Positions 43,102-50,685 of a stretch of DNA of 64,000 nucleotides are shown here, piece after piece. The notes below the pieces were generated by a model. That model was not told where the DNA came from and did not search any database. It saw only the letters and a list, made by a program, of their open reading frames with translations. This stretch comes from Collinsella ihumii (GTDB taxonomy: Bacteria; Actinomycetota; Coriobacteriia; Coriobacteriales; Coriobacteriaceae), in contig NZ_FCOU01000003.1 in the NCBI RefSeq assembly GCF_900046475.1, forward strand, positions 159,713-223,712, written 5' to 3'. The position numbers and the translations under genes are program-made. The first letter of the stretch is position 1, and each line of letters begins with the position of its first letter.

Positions 43102-44244
43102 TTACAGCATCTGATGGAACGAGGCGGCCATCGTCGCCATGGAGACGCGCCAGGCGCTCCCCTGCGGGTCGAGATTCCTCGAGCCGTCCTCCATGGTCTT
43201 GCCGCTCATGATGCCGCGATCGACGATCCAGCCCATGGCGGGACGCGCCCATTCCGACACGTTCTCCCAGCCGGGGATGGATGCCGCCTCATCGAGGTCG
43301 CTCGAGACGTCCAGCCCGGCGACCCGGGACGCGTAGTTGCACAGCATGACGGCGAGCTGCTCGCGCGTCACCGGCTCATTCGGACCAAACGTCGTGTACG
43401 CGCCGCTCTCGTCCCTATAGCCGTTGATGACGCCCGTGGCACGCGCCCACGCGATGGCGGGGGCGTAGTACGCGTCTTCGTCCACGTCGTCGAACGGGTC
43501 GGCTGCAACCGTCGGTTCACCCGCCATGCGGTGCAAGATCACCGCGACCTGCCCGCGCGTGATGGGGTCGTAGGTGCCGAACAGGTCGGAATCGGTGTAT
43601 CCGGACATCAGCCCATGGTCGACGGCGTATTCGAACAGGCCACCCTGGGTGTACCACTCGCCCTCGCGGATGTCTGAGAACCCGTAGTAGCCCTGATCCG
43701 GCTCGGGGTCCGGCTCAGGCTCGGGCTCGACGTAGCGCGTGATGCCGTACATGAACCCGCGGGAAAGCTCGCCGAACGAGATGACGCGCCCCCAGTGGAT
43801 AGATGCGTTGTAGTTGCCCTCGGCGACAACGACGCCCCCGTCGCGCACCTCGAGCACCACGACCGTGTGCGTGTCGTAATTGACGCGCAGGATGTCTCCG
43901 ACCCGAACCTGGGAGAGGTCCTCGTACGTCGTGCCGGGATTGGACCCGAAGGCCGCGTCGCTCAGGATGAGCGCGAACGCGTGGCAGCCATAGCCCGCCT
44001 GGTAGAGTGCCGGGCTGAGATAGTAGTCGTCATTCGTCCATCGCATGCCCTCCGGGTACTGGGCGCGCAGCGCGACGATGCGCTCATAGGCCTCCTGCTC
44101 GCTGACGGAGGCGCCCTGCGCCGCATATGCCGGCTGGGCCCCGATCGCGAGCGCTGCGGGCATGCCCATCACCAGCGCCAGCGCCGCCATGAGCGCCAAC
44201 GCGAAGCGCCGCGCGCGTCCGGAGATTTCCGACAGTCGTTGCAT
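43102..44244 (-). CDS. Secreted CHAP-like amidase with three SLH domains
   Basis: A 380-residue exported protein. The signal peptide has basic residues (GRARRFALALMAAL) and a likely cleavage after AYA at 41. Residues about 75-170 resemble a CHAP/NlpC-type cysteine hydrolase: C87 in GYGCHAF and H126 in YDTHTVVVLE are the candidate catalytic pair. A linker of EP/DP repeats (172-183) leads into three S-layer homology domains (about 186-380). It would be held on the cell wall through the SLH domains and might cleave peptidoglycan. The hydrolase assignment is tentative. I start at ATG 44244, because the longer upstream frame has no signal-peptide logic. Confidence 0.75.
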   Translation of the reverse strand: MQRLSEISGRARRFALALMAALALVMGMPAALAIGAQPAYAAQGASVSEQEAYERIVALRAQYPEGMRWTNDDYYLSPALYQAGYGCHAFALILSDAAFGSNPGTTYEDLSQVRVGDILRVNYDTHTVVVLEVRDGGVVVAEGNYNASIHWGRVISFGELSRGFMYGITRYVEPEPEPDPEPDQGYYGFSDIREGEWYTQGGLFEYAVDHGLMSGYTDSDLFGTYDPITRGQVAVILHRMAGEPTVAADPFDDVDEDAYYAPAIAWARATGVINGYRDESGAYTTFGPNEPVTREQLAVMLCNYASRVAGLDVSSDLDEAASIPGWENVSEWARPAMGWIVDRGIMSGKTMEDGSRNLDPQGSAWRVSMATMAASFHQML

Positions 44245-44495
44245 CCCGATCACCCTGTCCCCTTGGCAATAGAACTTCAGACTCGAATCGCCTCGACTAT
44301 CGCACAGCCGCGGGACGCCCGATGCGGCCCTTAGGCGAGCGAGGGCCATGGTCCGGCAACCGTCAAGAAGCCGCCGGGGCGCTGCCGGGGCGCGAGGACA
44401 GACCCGGAAAGGCGACGATGGACAGCTGCGCGCCCGCAGGCACTCCCCCGCAGGCGCGCAGCCGCCCCTCACCACCCCCGAAAAGGGATGTATAC

Positions 44496-44630
44496 GAGTT
44501 TGTCATTGTTTTTTGGTGCCATCTCGCCACATGCGCCGCACCCGTTTGCATTTCCGCAGGATTCAACTGGGGAAATGCTGAGGGGTGCAGCGCGTGTGCA
44601 GAAAGGGCGCTCAAAAACAATGACGAACTC
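44496..44630. repeat. 135-base fold-back element
   Basis: The outer arms GAGTTTGTCATTGTTTTT (44496-44513) and AAAAACAATGACGAACTC (44613-44630) are complementary at 17 of 18 positions. Further paired blocks lie inside (GCATTTCC with GGAAATGC; GCACCC with GGGTGC), so the whole segment folds into one long, interrupted hairpin. This is typical of a MITE or a large extragenic palindrome. I see no other full copy in the window. Confidence 0.75.
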
Positions 44631-44761
44631 AACCTATGACCCTTATAGGTTTTATTTTGAGCAGATTTTTATGCAGTTTCTTGATGAGAATATACAATTT
44701 GCACTATAAGGGTGCTCAGGCCGGCGAATCGCTCGGCTCAGGCCCCGCTCATCCGCACAAC

Positions 44762-44788
44762 AAAAGGCCCGGACGATCCGGGCCTTTT
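44762..44788. terminator. Two-way terminator after the EF_08xx-type operon
   Basis: AAAAGGCCCGGA (44762-44773) and TCCGGGCCTTTT (44777-44788) are perfectly complementary around a short loop, with T-runs on both strands. Confidence 0.88.
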
Positions 44789-44839
44789 CGACGATATGCA
44801 CATCGCCGCGCTATCAGATGAAGGCAGATGACGCAAAAG

Positions 44840-44881
44840 GGCGCCCGCCCGCGGAAAGGAAAGCGAAGACGGACGGGCGCC
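44840..44881 (-). terminator. First terminator after the KDGP aldolase gene
   Basis: GGCGCCCG (44840-44847) pairs with CGGGCGCC (44874-44881). The minus strand continues CTTTTGC. With the hairpin at 44762 it makes a tandem stop for the operon. Confidence 0.7.
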
Positions 44882-44896
44882 GTGCCATACAACCTG

Positions 44897-45640
44897 TTAG
44901 CCGACGAGCTCCTTGACGACGGCAAGCAGGTTCTCCACCTCGTCGATCTTGGTGCAACCGGTCTGCTTGTCGATGATCGAGCTGTAGACGTGCGGGATGA
45001 TCTTGGGCACGCCCGCGTCGAGGATGATCTGCATGATCTCGCGGAAGTTCTCGGGCGTGATGCCGCCAGTCGGCTCCAGGCAGAAATCCGCCTCGGCGCA
45101 TGCCTCGGACACGGCCTTGAGCTCATCGGCGCACTTGAGACCACCCATCGGGAAGAACTTGATGGAGTTGCCGCCCATCTCCTTGATGATGGCGATGGCG
45201 GTCTTCACGGGGATGTCGGCGGGCTCGGCGCACTCGCGCGACAGCGGGCCGGTGGACACGCGCACCAGGCCCGGCGTGCCGGACGGAGCGACCATCGCGT
45301 TGATGTGGCAGTCATCGTTGCCCACGTTGGCGCGCGTCCAGCCCACGGCGCAGAACGCCTGGTTGAAATGGTGCGCCTTGACCGTCTTGGCGACCTCCGC
45401 CACGGCGCGCCACTGGTTGGGGTTGCCGCCGCCCAGGCCCACGGACAGGTTGCCCTCCAGCACGTCCATGTAGCGCTCCATGTCCTCGACCGCGCTCGGG
45501 ACATCCGGATAATCGGCGGTCAGGACGCCGACCTCGACGTGCTTCTCGGCCGCCTCGTAGATCTCGCGCGCGTTGTCCAGGCTACCGGCCAGGACGTTCA
45601 AGCACACACGGTCGTTGTAGTAGTTGATTCCAGTTGCCAT
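44897..45640 (-). CDS. dgaF: KDGP aldolase (DgaF/EF_0839 family)
   Basis: A 247-residue aldolase of the family first grouped as EF_0839 (TIGR03581). Salmonella DgaF of this type splits 2-keto-3-deoxy-6-phosphogluconate to pyruvate and glyceraldehyde-3-phosphate. The likely Schiff-base lysine is K161 in NSIKFFPMGG, followed by the phosphate-binding PTGGITPENF. It is the last gene of the operon, 6 bases after the PLP enzyme gene that would supply its substrate. Two terminators follow. The symbol follows the Salmonella dga nomenclature; the substrate is inferred. Confidence 0.88.
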   Translation of the reverse strand: MATGINYYNDRVCLNVLAGSLDNAREIYEAAEKHVEVGVLTADYPDVPSAVEDMERYMDVLEGNLSVGLGGGNPNQWRAVAEVAKTVKAHHFNQAFCAVGWTRANVGNDDCHINAMVAPSGTPGLVRVSTGPLSRECAEPADIPVKTAIAIIKEMGGNSIKFFPMGGLKCADELKAVSEACAEADFCLEPTGGITPENFREIMQIILDAGVPKIIPHVYSSIIDKQTGCTKIDEVENLLAVVKELVG

Positions 45641-45646
45641 GTTGCT

Positions 45647-46762
45647 CTATGCCTCCATAATCTTCTTTAGCTTCTCGACGATAAGCTCCTTGTCGCCCTC
45701 GACGAGCGGGCGAGGATCGAAATCGATCTTCCCGAGGTTCAAGAACTCGGTGCGCGCCCAAACGGTCGGATCGCCGTCAAGAAGCGCGTCGTTGACGGCA
45801 GTCATGGTCTTGCCCTGGGCGGCGTGAGCCGATGCGTCCAGCGTCACGCGGCAGCGCCAGATGGCACGGCCCGCCTCATCTTGGATGACCTCCGCGTTGA
45901 GGCCGTCGATGGCGCCCACGTGCTCGGCGAGCCAGGTGGCGCACTCGAGGTTGTGGCGCGCCTGCGCCTCATGGTCGCGCTCGTCGTACTGGTCGAGCGC
46001 CGCCAACAGGCCCATGATCTGCTCCTTGCCCACCTTCATTGCGCGACCGATGCCGTGGTACTGCTTGCGCACGGCGTCGATGATGTCGGCGCGGCCGCAC
46101 ACGAAGCCGGACGTCGTGGCCTCCAGCGCCTTCGCGCCGCTGTAGCACACCAGGTCGGCACCGAGGGCGATGTATTTGCGGAAGTCCTCTTCTGCCGCAC
46201 AGTCCATCATGAACGGGAGCCCGTGCCGATGCGCGATGTCGCGCATGGTCTCGATGTCTACCATGCCCTTCTGCACGCAGTGATGGCTCTTCACGTAGAA
46301 CAGGGCCACCGTCTTATCGGTGATGGCCTCCTCGATATCGGCGGGAACCACCTCGTTGGCACAACCGACCTCGACCGGCACGCCTCCGCCAAGACGGATC
46401 ATGGTCGGCATGGGGGCGCCATACTCCACCGAATGGCCCTTTTGGATGATGATCTCGTTGGGCAGACCGTGCGCGTCGGGCAGGCGCACGACATCGCTCC
46501 ACCTACCATGCGTCACGAGCGCGGCAACCGACAGGGCGATGGCCGCGGACGCGCACGACGTGGGGCAAGCGTCCTCGGCACCGGTATGCTGGGCAATCAG
46601 CTCACCGGCGCGCTTCATGAGGTCGTCGATGACCACGTAGGACTGCCCGCCCGCCACCGCTGCGGCCGCCACGCGGTCGCTGATGGTCGAAACGCCGAGC
46701 TTGGTCATACGGCCGCTTGCGTTAATCACGCGCGGCAGGCCTATCTCCGTGTAAACGCTCAT
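45647..46762 (-). CDS. dgaE: DgaE-type PLP enzyme (2-amino-2-deoxy-sugar-acid-6-phosphate ammonia-lyase)
   Basis: A 371-residue SelA-like fold-type I PLP enzyme. The cofactor lysine is K211 in CYSGAKALEATTSGF, and D187 in FMMDCAAEED probably contacts the pyridine nitrogen. Salmonella DgaE converts D-glucosaminate-6-phosphate to KDGP and ammonia, which fits the aldolase encoded directly downstream. The related YhfS and SelA-like families are alternatives, but the gene order matches dgaEF. In this cluster the PTS permease of the Salmonella system is replaced by the DUF4310/4311/4312/SFCGS genes. Confidence 0.85.
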   Translation of the reverse strand: MSVYTEIGLPRVINASGRMTKLGVSTISDRVAAAAVAGGQSYVVIDDLMKRAGELIAQHTGAEDACPTSCASAAIALSVAALVTHGRWSDVVRLPDAHGLPNEIIIQKGHSVEYGAPMPTMIRLGGGVPVEVGCANEVVPADIEEAITDKTVALFYVKSHHCVQKGMVDIETMRDIAHRHGLPFMMDCAAEEDFRKYIALGADLVCYSGAKALEATTSGFVCGRADIIDAVRKQYHGIGRAMKVGKEQIMGLLAALDQYDERDHEAQARHNLECATWLAEHVGAIDGLNAEVIQDEAGRAIWRCRVTLDASAHAAQGKTMTAVNDALLDGDPTVWARTEFLNLGKIDFDPRPLVEGDKELIVEKLKKIMEA

Positions 46763-46844
46763 TGGCTCTCCTTCGTGCGCGCCCGGATGAACCGGGCGCG
46801 CGTTATCGACATAGTGGTGAAAGTCACCGGGCAGGCGCGCTCGC

Positions 46845-47501
46845 CTACTGAATGAAGATCGCGCCCAGGATCATGGCGCCCAGGATTGCGCCGCCGGTCA
46901 TCTCCTTGCCCCACTTGTAGAAGATGGCGGAGCCGATGATGGCGCCGATACCTGCGTAGACGTTGTAGGTGGTGGCGCAGATGACGATCATGGGGGCAAG
47001 ATAGCGACCGGAAGCGTTGCCGGCGCCCATCATGATGCCCGTGCCGCCCACGGCGACGCCGGAGGGAACCAGCTTGCGGATGATGATGATCACCGCGCCG
47101 ATTACCAGACCCACGATGGCACCGAAGATGAGGGCCACGAAGAAGTTGGACAGCGGGAAATCCCAGCCCATGGAAAGCAGCAGGCCCGGGATGCCAATGC
47201 CCACGCCGGTCATGAGGGAACCACCGATATCGAGCAGGCCCACAAGCGGACCCTCGAGGATGCGTGCGATCAGGAAGCCGGCGGCGAAGCCTGCTGCCGC
47301 GCTGAAGTCGCCCGTCTCCAGGCCGCCCTGGAGCATGGCCACGATGGACACCTCGTTGAACGCTCCCGTACCGTGGCTGATGTAGAGATACGTGCCGGCG
47401 AAGATGGACGCGGCGGCACCCATCACGAGCAGGATGAAGGTCCAGTCCTTCATCAGGAGCTCGTTGAGCTTATCCATAAAGGACATCTTTTCGTTTTCCA
47501 T
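46845..47501 (-). CDS. DUF4310 membrane protein (EF_0833 family)
   Basis: A 218-residue integral membrane protein, about six hydrophobic segments, belonging to DUF4310 (EF_0833/AHA_3914, TIGR03579). Glycine-rich membrane loops (GLLDIGGSLMTGVGIGIPG; GVAVGGTGIMMGAGNASG) resemble those of solute carriers. No function is established. It always travels with the DUF4311, DUF4312 and SFCGS genes, as here, suggesting one membrane complex. I start at the ATG at 47501, which has AGGGG upstream; an in-frame GTG at 47510 is weaker. Confidence 0.88.
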   Translation of the reverse strand: MENEKMSFMDKLNELLMKDWTFILLVMGAAASIFAGTYLYISHGTGAFNEVSIVAMLQGGLETGDFSAAAGFAAGFLIARILEGPLVGLLDIGGSLMTGVGIGIPGLLLSMGWDFPLSNFFVALIFGAIVGLVIGAVIIIIRKLVPSGVAVGGTGIMMGAGNASGRYLAPMIVICATTYNVYAGIGAIIGSAIFYKWGKEMTGGAILGAMILGAIFIQ

Positions 47502-47513
47502 AAAGCACACCCC

Positions 47514-48239
47514 TTACGCTGCCGCGACGAAGAACTGGTCGAAGAACCCGCGGAAGTACGCGATGGCCACGAACATGATGATGACGATGGCGATGAGGAG
47601 GCGCACCACGTTGGACTTGTAGCCGTGCTCCTCAGCGGACTTGCCGACCAGGATGCCGAGCACCAGGCCGGGCAGAGCGTTACCGGTCACCAAAGCGGAA
47701 ATGCCGCCCAGGACCGTGGCCCACATGCCGCACATCTTGCCGCCGTCGATGGCCGCCAGCCAGAAGATGGCGGGCATGACCGGGTTGATGAGGTAGGTGG
47801 TGGCGGGGACCAGGACCTCGGAAGCGATGGTGGAGAGCTTCTCCGGGATGATCGCGGAGAGCGTGTTGAGGAAGGCCACCACCACGGCGCCCACGCCGGC
47901 GCCCGCAAAGAGCATCTTCGCCGGGTTCTGCAGGGTCTCCTCGACCTTCTTGTTACCCATCAGCAGGATGCCCGCAGCCCAGTTGGGGATGATGCGGTGG
48001 AACACGTCCTGGGTGAGCGAACCGGCTGCCACCGCGGAGGCCGCGGAGGAGAACAGGAAGCCCAGGCCGAACGAGAAGTGCGAGATGGGGTCTCCGCCGC
48101 AGGCGTTGAGCTCGCCCAGGGTCCTGAACGAACCCATGGCCTGCACTTCGGGAGCGCGGAACATGCGCGCGGCACCCGCCGCGAGGCAGCCGCCTCCGAT
48201 GGCACCAATGATGAGCGAATAGATAAGAACCTCGATCAT
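47514..48239 (-). CDS. DUF4311 membrane protein (EF_0832 family)
   Basis: A 241-residue membrane protein of DUF4311 (EF_0832/AHA_3913, TIGR03580), with about seven hydrophobic segments and a conserved cytoplasmic-type segment after the first helix (MFRAPEVQAMGSFRTLGELN). Its start overlaps the DUF4312 stop by 4 bases and its stop lies 12 bases before the DUF4310 start. It is probably the partner membrane subunit of DUF4310. Function is unknown. Confidence 0.88.
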   Translation of the reverse strand: MIEVLIYSLIIGAIGGGCLAAGAARMFRAPEVQAMGSFRTLGELNACGGDPISHFSFGLGFLFSSAASAVAAGSLTQDVFHRIIPNWAAGILLMGNKKVEETLQNPAKMLFAGAGVGAVVVAFLNTLSAIIPEKLSTIASEVLVPATTYLINPVMPAIFWLAAIDGGKMCGMWATVLGGISALVTGNALPGLVLGILVGKSAEEHGYKSNVVRLLIAIVIIMFVAIAYFRGFFDQFFVAAA

Positions 48240-48574
48240 CTGTTTTCCCTTTCGTTGATGTTCAGGTACTTGACGTCCACGACGATTCGCGCCGTCACCT
48301 CATAGGTGCGCTTCTGGCGGGGCCAGAAGAACAGCATGAAGTGCTCGGTGGTCTCCTCCACATCGACCTGGTCGAAGTAGACCTCCTTGGCCTCCATGTG
48401 GATGATCGGCTGCGTGATCTCCTGGAAGATCTGCTTGCGCATGCGCTGGAACAGCTTCCCGGTCAAATCCTGCAGCGACTCGCCGCGGGCCGTGACGGTC
48501 ATCGTGTGTTCCTTTTGCTCCAGGAGCTGCACGTCCGAACCGTCGGCGGCGATAGGGGCGGTCTCGCTACTCAT
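48236..48574 (-). CDS. DUF4312 protein (EF_0831 family)
   Basis: A 112-residue soluble protein of DUF4312 (EF_0831/AHA_3912, TIGR03578), mostly beta-strand in character (VTARGESLQDLTGKLFQRM; IIHMEAKEVYFDQVDVEE; YEVTARIVVDVKYL). It has no membrane segment or known catalytic motif. It overlaps the SFCGS gene before it and the DUF4311 gene after it, so its product is needed in step with them. I start at ATG 48574; the longer upstream frame lies inside the SFCGS gene. Confidence 0.85.
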   Translation of the reverse strand: MSSETAPIAADGSDVQLLEQKEHTMTVTARGESLQDLTGKLFQRMRKQIFQEITQPIIHMEAKEVYFDQVDVEETTEHFMLFFWPRQKRTYEVTARIVVDVKYLNINERENR

Positions 48575-48935
48575 CGCCGTGCGCTTCGCGGTAGGCCTGC
48601 ACCAGGCGCTCGCCCAGCTCCTCGGTATCGAGGAAGCCGAGGCCGACGACCTTGCAGCCCTCCTTGACGGCCGTGTACGCGGCGTCCACGCTGCGAAGCT
48701 CATAGCGCGCCGGGTACCCATACTTGGTCTGAGCAGTGAGCGCCCCCGCGCCGCCGCTTCCGCACTGGCTCACGCCGAGATCGGCGTCCATCTCCTTCAT
48801 GACGTCACCGAGCTTCATGTCGGCAGCCATGCCGGGAATGACATAGGCCTTGCCGCCGGCCTTCTCGACGCCGCGCGCGATAGCGTCGCCCTTGCCCAGG
48901 CGATGCCCGATTACCACCAAGATCTCTTTACTCAT
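48567..48935 (-). CDS. SFCGS-type glycine-rich protein (EF_0830 family)
   Basis: A 122-residue soluble protein of the EF_0830/AHA_3911 family (TIGR03577), named for its Ser-Phe-Cys-Gly-Ser motif. Here the motif reads SQCGSGGAGALTAQTKYGY (56-74), with glutamine in place of phenylalanine, and C58 kept. The N-terminus (KEILVVIGHRLGKGDAIARG) looks like the first strand and loop of a Rossmann-like or RpiB-like fold. The cysteine in a glycine-rich loop recalls PTS IIB phospho-cysteines, but the position differs and no phosphorylation is known. Confidence 0.85.
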   Translation of the reverse strand: MSKEILVVIGHRLGKGDAIARGVEKAGGKAYVIPGMAADMKLGDVMKEMDADLGVSQCGSGGAGALTAQTKYGYPARYELRSVDAAYTAVKEGCKVVGLGFLDTEELGERLVQAYREAHGDE

Positions 48936-49312
48936 TGCTCCAGTCCTTCCTTTTCCTTGGCCATTGCCACATCGAGGTGCGTCGCGAGCATAAGCACCTC
49001 AGTCTTGTCGGGCTCTTGGCCCGCTTTCGAAAACGCGTCCGCCATGAGATCCGAGGCCATCTCGCGCGCTCGGTCGGAAAGCTCGGCGAAGAGCTCCTCG
49101 TCCATCGCGGGCACGTATTCACCTGTTTCGATTCGCTTGAGCAGGCACATCACGTGGTTCGAGAACATGAGGTCGGCGTTGTCGTCCATGTGCACGCCCA
49201 ATCCGTCGTAGCGACGGGAAATGTCCTCGTACGCGGCGCACAGCGCGTCATCCACGTCGGCGAGGTTGGGGCAGCGATTCTTAAGCTCGGTTAAGGACAG
49301 CACTGCTATCAC
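48932..49312 (-). CDS. PRD-domain protein (EF_0829 family)
   Basis: A 126-residue protein made up of a single PTS-regulation domain (EF_0829/AHA_3910 family, TIGR03582). Histidines H53 (SNHVMCLLKRIETGE) and H112 (ATHLDVAMAKEKEG) occupy the positions phosphorylated in antiterminator PRDs. It has no RNA- or DNA-binding domain, so it may sense PTS phosphorylation state or act as a phosphoryl relay for the cluster. Its start overlaps the amidohydrolase gene. GTG 49312 and GTG 49303 are both possible; the latter has AGGGG at better spacing. Confidence 0.8.
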   Translation of the reverse strand: MIAVLSLTELKNRCPNLADVDDALCAAYEDISRRYDGLGVHMDDNADLMFSNHVMCLLKRIETGEYVPAMDEELFAELSDRAREMASDLMADAFSKAGQEPDKTEVLMLATHLDVAMAKEKEGLEQ

Positions 49313-50405
49313 CCCTGCTGTAGATCGTCGTGTGGACCGTGAGGCGCTTGCTCAGGGTCACGCTCTCGCCCATCGCGTCCTGGACCGACTCATCGCAGTC
49401 GTCGAGGCTGACGATGTTGAAGTCTGCGACCATGCCGGCCGCGATCTCGCCCAGGCCCGTCAAGCCGAAGTAACGCGCAGGAACGCTGGTGCACTTGCTG
49501 ACCGCGTCCTCGAAGGACTCGCCGCACGCGATGAGCTTGGACAGCGTCGTCGCCATGTCGAATACCGGGCCGCCCCAGTTCTCCACGTGCAGGTCGCTCG
49601 AGATGGAATCGCAGTCAAAGCCCGCGTCCATGGCACGCTGGAATGTCTTGAAGGCGAAACTCGCCACGCCGTGGCCCACATCGAAACGCACCCCGCGCTG
49701 GCGACCCTTGACGGCCTGCTCGATGATGGAGCCGTCCTCGTTGAGGATGCCGCCCGGCTTGCCGTGGTAGGCGTGGGTGATGATGTCGCCGGTATCCAGC
49801 AGGTCGATGACCTCGCCGAGCGCCGGCGGATAGTTGCCCACGTGCACCATGAGGGGACGGCCGAGCTCATGCGCGGTGCGCGCGGCGATGGCGATGGGCT
49901 CCAGGCCCTGATCGCCCACGACGCTTGCGCTCGCACGGGCCTTCAGGCCCACGATGTTGTCGGGATGGGCCAGCACGCACGCCTTCGCGGATTCCACGTC
50001 GACCTTTGCCGGATCGTCCAGCTCATGGCCGCGCAGCAGGCCCTCGCGGGAGATGTTCAGCAGCGTGAACACCTTGGTCTGCGCGGTGTCGATGTAGTTG
50101 GCGCGAAAGTCGTCGTATGTGTCAGCGCCGCTGCTTCCGGCATCGACGATCGTGGTCGCGCCACGATCGAGCCCCAGCACATCGGGGGCAAGACCCAAAA
50201 ACGCCTTGGGGTAGCAGTGCGTGTGGATATCGATGAATCCAGGGGTGACGAAGCGGCCTTCCGCATCGATGATCTCGCCTTGCGGCTCGATCTCGGTGCC
50301 CACTTCAGCGATGCGCCCGTCTTTGACGAGAATGTCGCCGAACTCGCCGTGCAGACCGGTGCACGGCGACAGCAATCGACCGTTTCTGATGGTCAAGAGC
50401 TTCAT
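49281..50405 (-). CDS. Amidohydrolase/deacetylase (EF_0837 family)
   Basis: A 374-residue dihydroorotase-like amidohydrolase (EF_0837/AHA_3915, TIGR03583). Binuclear metal ligands are evident: H61 and H63 (DIHTHCYP), a probable carboxylated K155 (VGLKARAS), H188 (MVHVGNYP), H211 (THAYHGKPGG) and D271 (SSDLHVENW). In the pathway sense it would remove an N-acyl or other amide group so that the amino-sugar acid can be deaminated by the DgaE-like enzyme. It is the first gene of the operon, divergent from the GntR regulator, with AAGGAG upstream. Confidence 0.87.
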   Translation of the reverse strand: MKLLTIRNGRLLSPCTGLHGEFGDILVKDGRIAEVGTEIEPQGEIIDAEGRFVTPGFIDIHTHCYPKAFLGLAPDVLGLDRGATTIVDAGSSGADTYDDFRANYIDTAQTKVFTLLNISREGLLRGHELDDPAKVDVESAKACVLAHPDNIVGLKARASASVVGDQGLEPIAIAARTAHELGRPLMVHVGNYPPALGEVIDLLDTGDIITHAYHGKPGGILNEDGSIIEQAVKGRQRGVRFDVGHGVASFAFKTFQRAMDAGFDCDSISSDLHVENWGGPVFDMATTLSKLIACGESFEDAVSKCTSVPARYFGLTGLGEIAAGMVADFNIVSLDDCDESVQDAMGESVTLSKRLTVHTTIYSRGDSSAVLNRA

Positions 50406-50685
50406 GTACCACGCTCCTTATCTCACTCGCAGCATGTTCCTTCCGTACGCATCGATGCGCCCGACAGACAGTCCGACTCGCAACCAGGCGCGCATATATA
50501 TCGGCACAGTCGTTCTGTCTATATCAGGACGGTCCTTATATTATCCCGATACAATTTCTTGGCTATATCGATTCTGTTAATCGGTAGTTTCGGGACGCTG
50601 AACGGTTTATTACCTTGCCTAGGGTGCTTTTCGCTAAAATTGGTCCATACCGTTTGCTATAAAAGACTGGGCCTGGAGGATAAGG
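50406..50685. promoter_or_regulatory. Divergent control region of the EF_08xx operon and its GntR regulator
   Basis: 280 AT-rich bases containing several TATATC motifs, the palindrome at 50521-50541, and a second weak dyad (ACAG...CTGT) near 50500-50515. Promoters in both directions are likely, but I cannot fix the -35/-10 pairs. Confidence 0.55.
50521..50541. promoter_or_regulatory. 21-base palindromic operator candidate (GntR)
   Basis: ATATCAGGAC (50521-50530) and GTCCTTATAT (50532-50541) are complementary at 9 of 10 positions around one base. It lies midway between the divergent amidohydrolase and GntR genes and overlaps AT-rich promoter-like sequence, a natural site for the GntR protein. 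Confidence 0.6.

Larger units (their letters stand above)
44245..44896. other. Spacer with a fold-back repeat and terminators
   Basis: About 650 bases without a convincing gene. It contains a 135-base imperfect palindrome (44496-44630), an AT-rich tract (44630-44710), and two terminators serving the gene cluster that ends at 44897. Confidence 0.6.

Noticed and set aside
49312-50405. Reading the cluster's amidohydrolase as a dihydroorotase (pyrC)
   Set aside because: The metal ligands are shared, but gene context and the EF_0837-type pattern fit a catabolic deacylase; no pyrimidine genes are nearby.
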